Source of the DNA: Alphaproteobacteria bacterium
GTDB lineage: Bacteria; Pseudomonadota; Alphaproteobacteria; Rs-D84; NBLK01
Direction: 5' to 3'
Assembly: GCA_016936785.1 (NCBI GenBank)
Contig: JAFGXE010000057.1
Span: forward strand, 1-6,369
Length of the DNA stretch: 6,369 nucleotides
Positions 1-4,575 of the stretch are shown one piece after another. Every line of letters begins with the position of its first letter. Positions within the stretch are counted from its first letter, which is position 1. Under the pieces are notes generated by a model. That model worked only from the letters and a program-made list of their open reading frames with translations, had not been told where the DNA came from and ran no database searches. The position numbers and the translations under genes are program-made.

Positions 1-1
1 A

Positions 2-40
2 ACAATGTGTAAAAAAGGAAAGAAATCAAGTCGTCGATAA
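2..40 (+). CDS. possible C-terminal end of an upstream gene (partial)
   Basis: One plus-strand frame is open from the window edge and reads TMCKKGKKSSRR before a TAA at 38-40. The very basic tail and the position of the stop 13 nt before a strong terminator fit the end of a plus-strand gene. Only 12 codons are visible, so the product cannot be named; thrS often precedes infC in proteobacteria, but nothing here shows that. Another frame stays open through the terminator to about 133 and is less likely because genes rarely run through such a hairpin. Confidence 0.3.
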   Translation, partial: TMCKKGKKSSRR

Positions 41-53
41 ATCTTTAAAAAAC

Positions 54-84
54 AAAAAACACCCCAACATATGGGGTGTTTTTT
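54..84 (+). terminator. Rho-independent terminator of the gene upstream of infC
   Basis: A perfect 12-bp stem pairs AAAAAACACCCC (54-65) with GGGGTGTTTTTT (73-84) around a 7-nt loop. The CCCC/GGGG core and the run of six T fit an intrinsic terminator. It separates the upstream gene from infC; the infC promoter begins 3 nt after the T run. The A run on the left arm could also let it work on the minus strand. Confidence 0.88.
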
Positions 85-86
85 AC

Positions 87-115
87 TGGACTTTCAACAG
101 GAAGCTTTCTATACT
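87..115 (+). promoter_or_regulatory. sigma70-type promoter for infC-recA
   Basis: TGGACT (87-92, 4/6 match to TTGACA) and TATACT (110-115, 5/6 match to TATAAT) are separated by exactly 17 bp, immediately after the upstream terminator. Transcription would start near 121-123, giving a leader of about 35 nt before infC. This is the only convincing promoter seen ahead of infC or recA, so it probably drives both. Called by eye from consensus match and position. Confidence 0.5.
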
Positions 116-142
116 CATCTTTGCATAAAGATGCAGAAAAAT

Positions 143-159
143 AAAGGAGATTGGTTATA
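143..159 (+). promoter_or_regulatory. Shine-Dalgarno and non-canonical AUA start of infC
   Basis: AAAGGAGA (143-150) is a strong Shine-Dalgarno. An in-frame TAA at 142-144 limits the start to 145 onward, and there is no ATG or GTG in frame until 271. The candidates are TTG at 151 (only 1 nt after AGGAG), GTT at 154, ATA at 157 (7 nt after AGGAG, near the optimum) and ATT at 169. ATA is the best placed. infC is the classic gene with a rare start codon (AUU in E. coli), through which IF3 represses its own translation. Confidence 0.6.
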
Positions 160-693
160 TCAGAACCTATTCATCGTGGCGCACCACGTAAAACAGGCCC
201 TAATCGTAATCGAGAAATTCGCGCAAGAGAGGTTCAAGTCATTGACCATCTTGGAGAAAATCGCGGTTTAATGGATACACGAGATGCAATCAAGCTTGCA
301 GAAGATGCAGGGCTTGATCTTGTCGAGCTTAATCCAGGGAAAGAACCCGTTGTTTGTAAGATTATCGACTATGGAAAATGGAAATACGATAAATCAAAAC
401 GCGAAACTGAGAGTAAAAAGAAACAGAAGATTGTGAAACTCAAAGAAATTACAATGCGCCCTGTGACAGATACTCAAGGATACGAAATTAAAGTAAAGGC
501 AGCACAAAAATTCTTAGAGCAAGGGAATAAAGTGAAGGTGACTGTGCGTTTTCGTGGTCGTGAAATGGCTTTCCGAGAACAAGGGTTTGAGTTGCTTAAG
601 AAATTCCAAGATGATCTCAGTAATGAATTTAAAATTGAAAAATCCGCAAGTATGGAAGGGCGTCGGTTGTCTTTGATTATCGCGCCGAATTAA
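157..693 (+). CDS. infC: translation initiation factor IF-3
   Basis: IF3 binds the 30S subunit, keeps it apart from 50S and checks initiator tRNA and start codon. From the ATA at 157 the protein is 178 residues, against about 180 for the family; the TTG at 151 would add two. The N-domain runs to about residue 75, opening with GPNRNREIRAREVQVID. The family signature KIIDYGKWKYDKSK is at 68-81, followed by a lysine-rich linker, KEITMRP (96-102) and the C-domain with VRFRGREMA (130-138), the 30S-binding part. All are well conserved, so the assignment is firm. Starting at the first ATG (271) would destroy the N-domain, so a non-ATG start is required. recA follows after 10 bp; the usual rpmI-rplT neighbours are not downstream. 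Autorepression through the rare start codon is an inference from E. coli. Confidence 0.95.
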   Translation: MSEPIHRGAPRKTGPNRNREIRAREVQVIDHLGENRGLMDTRDAIKLAEDAGLDLVELNPGKEPVVCKIIDYGKWKYDKSKRETESKKKQKIVKLKEITMRPVTDTQGYEIKVKAAQKFLEQGNKVKVTVRFRGREMAFREQGFELLKKFQDDLSNEFKIEKSASMEGRRLSLIIAPN

Positions 694-703
694 GGGAAAT
701 AAA

Positions 704-1756
704 ATGGCAGAAAAAAATAAAGCACTTGAAGCTGCGCTTGCTCAAATTGAAAAAGCTTTTGGAAAAGGGTCTATTATGACTCTCGGCGATGGCGATCCAA
801 ATGAAAACTATCCAAGTATTTCGACAGGATCTCTTGGGCTAGATATTGCGCTTGGGATTGGCGGGTTGCCACGCGGACGTATTATTGAAATTTATGGACC
901 TGAGAGTTCTGGAAAAACAACACTCGCACTTCATGTGATTGCGGAAGCACAAAAAGCAGGAGGTGTCGGTGCTTTTGTGGACGCAGAACATGCATTAGAT
1001 CCGAGTTATGCGACGAAACTAGGCGTGAATATTAAAGAACTTGTTCTCTCTCAACCAGACTCGGGAGAACAGGCGCTTGAAATTGCAGACACACTTGTAC
1101 GATCAGGTGCGGTTGATGTCCTTGTTGTTGATTCTGTTGCAGCGTTAACGCCTAAAGCAGAACTTGAAGGAGAAATGGGAGATCATCATGTGGGACGTCA
1201 GGCACGCCTCATGAGCCAAGCTTTAAGAAAACTTACAGCTTCTGTGTCAAAATCGAATGCGATGGTTATTTTTATTAATCAAATTCGTATGAAAATCGGT
1301 GTAATGTTTGGAAATCCAGAAACAACAACGGGTGGAAATGCTTTAAAATTTTATGCTTCTGTACGTTTAGATATTCGCCGAATTGGCGCGATTAAAGATA
1401 AAGAAGAAATTATTGGAAATCAAACCCGTGTTAAGGTCGTGAAAAATAAAATGGCACCACCTTTCAAAGTGATTGAGTTTGAAATCATGTATGGAGAAGG
1501 AATTTCTCAGCTTGGGGAAATTATTGATCTTGGGGTAAAAGCGGATATTATTGAAAAAGCGGGAGCATGGTTCTCTTATAATTCTGAGCGCATGGGACAA
1601 GGAAAAGAAAAAGCAAAACAATACCTTGTTGAAAATCCTGAGAAGATGAAAGAAATTAAACAAAAGATTATGGAGCTGTCTGGGATTTTGAAAGAAAAGA
1701 TGCAAGGCGGTCCTTCTGATTCGGAAGAAGCAGAAACAGAAATAGAAAGTGAATAA
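704..1756 (+). CDS. recA: recombinase RecA
   Basis: RecA forms an ATP-dependent filament on single-stranded DNA, catalyses strand exchange and triggers LexA-type self-cleavage where that exists. The protein has 350 residues, normal for the family. Visible parts: Walker A GPESSGKT (65-72), catalytic Glu95 in DAEHALDP, Walker B VLVVDSVAAL (139-148), loop L1 within EGEMGDHHVGRQARLMSQ (155-172), NQIR with the ATP-sensing Gln193, loop L2 around 196-210 (GNPETTTGGNALKF, 203-216), and a C-terminal acidic tail (SDSEEAETEIESE). The ATG lies 6 nt after AAGGGA, which overlaps the infC stop, so translation is probably coupled to infC. I see no GTTC-N7-GTTC SOS box and no separate promoter. The HHVGRQ stretch of L1 differs from the SLPGLQ form usual in alphaproteobacteria. 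Confidence 0.98.
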   Translation: MAEKNKALEAALAQIEKAFGKGSIMTLGDGDPNENYPSISTGSLGLDIALGIGGLPRGRIIEIYGPESSGKTTLALHVIAEAQKAGGVGAFVDAEHALDPSYATKLGVNIKELVLSQPDSGEQALEIADTLVRSGAVDVLVVDSVAALTPKAELEGEMGDHHVGRQARLMSQALRKLTASVSKSNAMVIFINQIRMKIGVMFGNPETTTGGNALKFYASVRLDIRRIGAIKDKEEIIGNQTRVKVVKNKMAPPFKVIEFEIMYGEGISQLGEIIDLGVKADIIEKAGAWFSYNSERMGQGKEKAKQYLVENPEKMKEIKQKIMELSGILKEKMQGGPSDSEEAETEIESE

Positions 1757-1785
1757 AAAAAATCCCGCATAAGCGGGATTTTTTT
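1756..1785. terminator. bidirectional terminator shared by recA and the convergent 44-aa gene
   Basis: A perfect 13-bp stem (1756-1768 with 1773-1785) has the core TCCCGC/GCGGGA, a 4-nt ATAA loop and A/T runs on both sides, so it can end transcription on either strand. It overlaps the last base of the recA stop codon (1754-1756) and, on the minus strand, two bases of the stop codon of the small gene (1784-1786). This tight packing marks it as the meeting point of two convergent units. Confidence 0.9.
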
Positions 1786-1918
1786 ATATGTAGATGTCAC
1801 GACATTCTTGCCAAAGGCGATCAAGTAACTCAAGGCGTTTTTGAAAAGAGCAATGAGAAGCATCGCGAAGAAATTTATCGATCGCATAGAGAGCTTTTAG
1901 AGTAGGGCTTTCTTTCAT
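1784..1918 (-). CDS. small hypothetical protein, 44 aa
   Basis: I do not recognise this protein. A minus-strand ATG (1918-1916) opens 44 codons ending in TAA at 1786-1784. The start has a good Shine-Dalgarno, AAAAAGGA at 1932-1925, 6 nt upstream, and a promoter with a perfect -35 box just beyond. The stop sits on the shared terminator. The sequence starts MKESPTLKALYAIDKFL and ends RLWQECRDIYI. It is rich in Leu, Arg, Asp and Glu and reads as two amphipathic helices joined near DASHCSF, with two cysteines (23 and 39), no signal peptide and no membrane segment, so probably a cytoplasmic helical hairpin. It follows xerD by 52 bp and may also be read from xerD. The full set of gene signals makes it more than a chance frame; function unknown. 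Confidence 0.6.
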   Translation of the reverse strand: MKESPTLKALYAIDKFLRDASHCSFQKRLELLDRLWQECRDIYI

Positions 1919-1939
1919 GGTATATCCTTTTTGAAGAAA

Positions 1940-1967
1940 AAGATAAAGAAAAATATAAATTTGTCAA
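1940..1967 (-). promoter_or_regulatory. promoter of the 44-aa gene
   Basis: On the minus strand a perfect TTGACA (1967-1962) is followed, after 16 bp, by TATCTT (1945-1940, 4/6). It begins 3 bp beyond the xerD stop codon. The predicted start near 1933 would give a leader of about 15 nt that begins with the Shine-Dalgarno. This would let the small gene be expressed without xerD. Confidence 0.5.
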
Positions 1968-1970
1968 GTA

Positions 1971-2843
1971 TTATTTATTAGAAAGAGGGTGTTTTGTGAA
2001 AACAGTTTCGCGGAGTTTTTCATCAACGATATGGGTGTAAATTTCTGTTGTAGCAATATCTTCATGACCAAGAAGCTCTTGAATTACCCGAAGATTGGCA
2101 CCTCCTTGAAGAAGATGTGAGGCAAAGCTATGGCGAAAAACATGGGGCGAAATATTTTGTGGAGGCACACCGCAAAGAACTGCATGCTTTTTAAGCATTT
2201 TAAATACAGCATCTCGCGTGAGAGAGAGCCCTGTTTTGGGGGATGGAAAAAGAAGCGATGTTTTCTTCCCTTTGATAAAAAAACCGCGAACATCCAAGTA
2301 GTTTAAAAGAGCTTGATGCGCATAGGGATGAATGGGTACCATCCGTTCTTTTTTGCCTTTCCCGCGCACATGGAGAATGTTTCGATCACGTAAAAGACTT
2401 TTGTCTTCAAGTGAAAGTAGCTCCGAAATACGAAGGCCTGAGGCATAAAGCAATTCAATAATTGCATTGAGGCGAATTCCTTGAGGCGTATCATCACATG
2501 AATTTAAGAGAATTTGGATATCTTTTTCGGAGAGGTTTTTCGGAAGCGATTTTGGAGTCTTGGGTGGATCAATCAAATGCGCAGGTGATTCAGAAAGAAT
2601 TCCATCTTCTTGTAGAAACCGAAAAAACGTTTTAAAAGCGGAAAGGTGTCGTGCTTGTGTGCGAGCGCTTTTCCCCTCTTTTTGAAGATTTGCGAAATAT
2701 TTTCCGAGATCTTGAGAGGTTATTTTATCGAACGCTTTATGCGTAAAACTTTCCAGTGCTTCTAAATCACGACGATAATTCTCGAGCGTGTTTGGTGATG
2801 CTCCCCGTGTTGTGATGAGCATTTCAAGAAATTGTTCAATCAT
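1971..2843 (-). CDS. xerD: tyrosine recombinase XerD
   Basis: XerD acts with XerC and FtsK at dif to resolve chromosome dimers. The protein has 290 residues (E. coli XerD 298). The N-terminal core-binding SAM-like domain spans about 1-85 (SPNTLENYRRDL, ARHLSAFKTFFRFL) and the catalytic domain about 100-290. All active-site residues are present: Arg138 in YASGLRISEL, the beta-hairpin Lys in RGKGKKERMVP (162 or 164), His234 and Arg237 in HVFRH, His260 in LLGHEDIATT and nucleophile Tyr269 in EIYTH. PKSLPKNLSE, the LTRDAVFKMLKKHAVLCGV stretch and the HPLS end resemble XerD more than XerC, which decides the symbol. No integrase-like extra domain or att site is seen, so it is a housekeeping Xer. 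The start has only a weak AAGG 9 nt upstream. It is convergent with recA and divergent from truB. Confidence 0.85.
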   Translation of the reverse strand: MIEQFLEMLITTRGASPNTLENYRRDLEALESFTHKAFDKITSQDLGKYFANLQKEGKSARTQARHLSAFKTFFRFLQEDGILSESPAHLIDPPKTPKSLPKNLSEKDIQILLNSCDDTPQGIRLNAIIELLYASGLRISELLSLEDKSLLRDRNILHVRGKGKKERMVPIHPYAHQALLNYLDVRGFFIKGKKTSLLFPSPKTGLSLTRDAVFKMLKKHAVLCGVPPQNISPHVFRHSFASHLLQGGANLRVIQELLGHEDIATTEIYTHIVDEKLRETVFTKHPLSNK

Positions 2844-2866
2844 CTTATCCAGCCTTTTTTTTTAAC

Positions 2867-2894
2867 ATTACAGTAAATATGTATCAAAAGACAA
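2867..2894 (-). promoter_or_regulatory. candidate xerD promoter
   Basis: On the minus strand TTGTCT (2894-2889, 4/6) and TGTAAT (2872-2867, 5/6) are 16 bp apart, ending 23 bp before the xerD ATG. A nearby TTGATA (2888-2883) is a better -35 hexamer but lacks a good -10 at the right distance. Plausible only from position and consensus. Confidence 0.35.
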
Positions 2895-2971
2895 TATTGA
2901 TTTCAGAAATTGAAATAAGCAAAGAGAATGGTTATGTTGAGAGAAAATTTTTATTGCCATCCGAAGGCGTA

Positions 2972-2977
2972 TATAAT
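2972..2977 (+). promoter_or_regulatory. perfect -10 box just ahead of truB
   Basis: TATAAT at 2972-2977 matches the consensus fully. The -35 region at 17 bp (TTTTAT, 2949-2954) is poor and there is no TGn extension. Transcription would begin near 2984, leaving only about 5 nt before the truB ATG, that is a nearly leaderless mRNA. Confidence 0.45.
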
Positions 2978-2988
2978 ACGGTGAATGG

Positions 2989-3921
2989 ATGAAAAATGAA
3001 AATTTAAATCGGTTTCCCCTCCAGCAAGTAAATGGTTGGATTGTAATAGATAAACCTCTCGGGATGACGTCTACTCAAGTTATTGGAAAGGTGCGAACAC
3101 TCTTTCAGACAAAAAAAGTGGGGCATCTTGGAACGCTTGATCCCTTGGCAACGGGTGTTCTTCCGATCGCATTGGGTGAAGCAACAAAAACAATTCCCTT
3201 TATTCAAAATCATCAGAAAGAATATATTTTCGACTTATTTTTTGGATTGGAAAGCGAGAAAGGTGACTTGGAAGGAATTTCAGAAGAAACACTTGAAAAT
3301 TATAAAAAGGCTATTTCGAAGGGAAAGATTGCGAATATGTTGTCTCAATTTGTTGGAGAAATCGAACAAATTCCTCCCGCCTATTCTGCTATAAAGATAA
3401 AAGGCGTGCCGGCATATAAACGTATTCGCAAGGGACAAGAATTGATGATGCCTCCAAGAAAAGTGCGCATTGATTCGCTCGAAATTCTCGAACAGCCAGC
3501 CTCACATATTCTAATGATTAAATGTCGATGTGGTTTAGGAACTTATATACGATCTCTTGGGCGAGATATTGCCCATGCTGTTGGGGAAAAAGCCCTGCTT
3601 TCGAAATTGAGACGCACGCAGTCTGGATGTTTTTTAGAGAAAGATTCTTTTTCACTGGAAATCTTGAAAAAATTTCTCTATGATGACCAAGAAGCAATTG
3701 CTGATGTCGCACAAAAATGTTTTGTGCCTCTTGAGACTGTTCTGGACGACATCCCGGCTCTCTCAATCACAGAGGATGAAACAATGCAAATTAGACAAGG
3801 AAAGATTCTCCAAAAAGAATCACCCTTTTCTGAAATGCGTCTCATGTTCGACACCCAGCTCATTGCAATAGGTAAACAAACTGCTCAAGGAATTCAATCT
3901 TTGCGTGTGTTTAATTTTTGA
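2989..3921 (+). CDS. truB: tRNA pseudouridine(55) synthase TruB
   Basis: TruB isomerises U55 to pseudouridine in the T loop of tRNAs and also helps tRNA fold. The 310 residues match the family (about 300-314). Visible parts: NGWIVIDKPLGMTSTQV (15-31), the catalytic motif GHLGTLDPLATGVLP with nucleophile Asp51, Tyr79 in KEYIFDLFFG, PPAYSAIKIKGVPAYKRIR, and GLGTYIRSLGRDIA (182-195) with Tyr186 and Arg188, then a C-terminal region (about 240-310). The substrate-thumb segment reads LESEKGDLEG where most TruBs have a TDTxDxxG pattern. ATG 2989 is the only usable start: an in-frame TAA lies at 2974 and the next ATG (residue 26) is inside the fold. Only a weak GGTGA (2980-2984) precedes it. It heads the truB-rpsO-pnp cluster; rbfA, its usual upstream partner, is absent here. 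Confidence 0.95.
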   Translation: MKNENLNRFPLQQVNGWIVIDKPLGMTSTQVIGKVRTLFQTKKVGHLGTLDPLATGVLPIALGEATKTIPFIQNHQKEYIFDLFFGLESEKGDLEGISEETLENYKKAISKGKIANMLSQFVGEIEQIPPAYSAIKIKGVPAYKRIRKGQELMMPPRKVRIDSLEILEQPASHILMIKCRCGLGTYIRSLGRDIAHAVGEKALLSKLRRTQSGCFLEKDSFSLEILKKFLYDDQEAIADVAQKCFVPLETVLDDIPALSITEDETMQIRQGKILQKESPFSEMRLMFDTQLIAIGKQTAQGIQSLRVFNF

Positions 3922-3931
3922 AAAATAAAAG

Positions 3932-3959
3932 TGTCATCCTGAATTCATTTCAGGATCCA
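3932..3959 (+). repeat. dispersed palindromic repeat, copy 1 (truB-rpsO spacer)
   Basis: A 28-nt element running TGTCAT...ATCCA contains an 8-bp hairpin: ATCCTGAA (3936-3943), loop TTCAT, TTCAGGAT (3949-3956). It matches copy 2 at 4472-4499 in 25 of 28 positions. It starts 10 nt after the truB stop and ends 7 nt before the rpsO Shine-Dalgarno, so it is transcribed between the two genes. It has no T run and is not an intrinsic terminator. Confidence 0.85.
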
Positions 3960-3978
3960 AAACAAAAAGGAAAATGTG

Positions 3979-4248
3979 ATGTCGATTACAAAAGAAAAAA
4001 AACAAGAGCTCCTTAAAACTTTTGCGCAAGGTGCGAAAGATACAGGGTCTCCAGAAGTGCAAGTTTCAATTCTTTCCCATAGAATTTCAGAACTCACAAA
4101 GCATTTGAAAGTTCATAAAAAAGACTTTGATTGTGAATTGAGTTTGAAAAAAATGGTGTCTCGCCGTAAAAGCCTTTTGGCTTACCTTAAGAAAAAAGAT
4201 GATACGCGCTACAACGAAATCATCAAAAAACTCGGCTTGAGAAAATAA
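3979..4248 (+). CDS. rpsO: 30S ribosomal protein S15
   Basis: S15 is a primary binder of the 16S rRNA central domain (helices 20-22) and helps form bridge B4. It has 89 residues like E. coli S15. DTGSPEVQV (21-29) and the end LGLRK are typical. The ATG at 3979 is 7 nt after AAGGA (3967-3971); the GTG just before it (3976) would add one residue and is worse placed. Oddity: where nearly all S15 proteins read HxxxxxxDxxSRRGL, this one reads HKKDFDCELSL (46-56), so the Ser at mature position 51 is Cys and the RRG is replaced. His42 and Asp49 (mature 41 and 48) remain. The frame is intact and other conserved blocks (MVSRRKSLLAYLKKKD) follow, so this is real divergence rather than a frameshift. Confidence 0.96.
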   Translation: MSITKEKKQELLKTFAQGAKDTGSPEVQVSILSHRISELTKHLKVHKKDFDCELSLKKMVSRRKSLLAYLKKKDDTRYNEIIKKLGLRK

Positions 4249-4251
4249 AAT

Positions 4252-4279
4252 AAAAACCCTCTACATTGAGGGTTTTTTT
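4252..4279 (+). terminator. rpsO: rpsO terminator
   Basis: AAAAACCCTC (4252-4261) pairs with GAGGGTTTTT (4268-4277) over 10 bp with a 6-nt loop, followed by a 7-T run (4273-4279). It begins 3 nt after the rpsO stop codon. As in E. coli, where a terminator lies between rpsO and pnp, pnp would be fed by partial read-through or by a promoter in the next 300 bp. The A run may allow use on the minus strand as well. Confidence 0.85.
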
Positions 4280-4471
4280 ATTTCTTGCGAATCGGGAAAA
4301 AGTAAGTTAAGGTTGTATTGAGTTGGAAATCAGAATAGAAAATTGTTTTTGATTTTGCCCTTATACTGGAGGGGTAAAATAATGAACAATTTCTGTTCAA
4401 CTTCCTAAAAGTAGAAAAATGCCAAAGAATTGGTATTAAATTAGTTAAAGATAAAAAGACAATTCTTCCGA

Positions 4472-4499
4472 TGTCATGCTGAATTTATTTCAGCATCCA
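4472..4499 (+). repeat. dispersed palindromic repeat, copy 2 (pnp leader)
   Basis: Same 28-nt element and orientation as copy 1. Its hairpin is ATGCTGAA (4476-4483), loop TTTAT, TTCAGCAT (4489-4496). Of the three differences from copy 1, one is in the loop and the other two are partners in the same stem pair (C-G changed to G-C), so the hairpin is kept. Confidence 0.85.
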
Positions 4500-4509
4500 G
4501 AAATAAAGA

Positions 4510-4534
4510 GATCCTGAAACAAGTTCAGAATGAC
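4510..4534 (-). repeat. dispersed palindromic repeat, copy 3, inverted
   Basis: Read on the minus strand it starts GTCATTCTGAAC and ends TTTCAGGATC, 21 of 25 identical to the core of copy 1. The stem is the same with a T-G wobble at the pair that varies in copies 1 and 2. It lies head-to-head with copy 2 across a 12-nt spacer and ends 41 nt before the pnp start. Confidence 0.8.
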
Positions 4535-4575
4535 GAAGAAGGTTTGATCATTTTTAAAAAAGGAAAAATAAAATA

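Larger units (their letters stand above)
4280..4575 (+). other. pnp leader region, 296 bp without a convincing gene
   Basis: No frame here shows a convincing gene, and I found no well-formed promoter: TATACT at 4362-4367 has no matching -35, and TTGGTA (4430-4435) with TAAAAA is weak. It holds a GGAGGGG Shine-Dalgarno-like run (4368-4374) before an 8-codon frame (4382-4408, MNNFCSTS), a 6-bp hairpin TGAACA/TGTTCA (4383-4399), an 8-bp hairpin AATGCCAA/TTGGTATT with one G-U pair (4418-4437), and two facing palindromic repeats (4472-4535). The E. coli pnp leader is cut by RNase III and mediates autocontrol by PNPase; a similar role here is only an analogy. Confidence 0.45.

Noticed and set aside
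71..271. 66-codon plus-strand frame beginning inside the terminator loop
   Set aside because: It starts within the terminator hairpin, overlaps infC in another frame and has no Shine-Dalgarno; the IF3 frame is certain.
1367..1887. Two minus-strand frames over the end of recA (103 and 112 codons)
   Set aside because: They are antisense to recA and low-complexity (Phe/Ser/Leu-rich), and the longer-reaching one also crosses the terminator and overlaps the better supported 44-aa frame.
1971..2843. Phage or integrative-element integrase instead of a housekeeping Xer
   Set aside because: No tRNA or att duplication, no element genes nearby, standard Xer length and XerD-like motifs.
3974..3979. ATG-TGA start-stop and a GTG directly before the rpsO ATG
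   Set aside because: They are 2 and 4 nt from the Shine-Dalgarno, too close for good initiation; the ATG at 3979 gives the normal S15 N-terminus and length.
4349..4380. pnp promoter using TATACT (4362-4367) or TAAAAT (4375-4380)
   Set aside because: No -35 hexamer at 15-19 bp for either; TTGATT and TTGCCC fall at the wrong distance.
4383..4399. TGAACA-N5-TGTTCA as a LexA/SOS operator
   Set aside because: It is an inverted repeat of different spacing from the direct GTTC-N7-GTTC of alphaproteobacteria, and it is next to pnp rather than a repair gene; more likely an RNA hairpin or chance.
3932..4534. CRISPR array from the three short repeats
   Set aside because: Spacing is irregular (over 500 bp, then about 10 bp), one copy is inverted, and the copies flank housekeeping genes with no cas genes.
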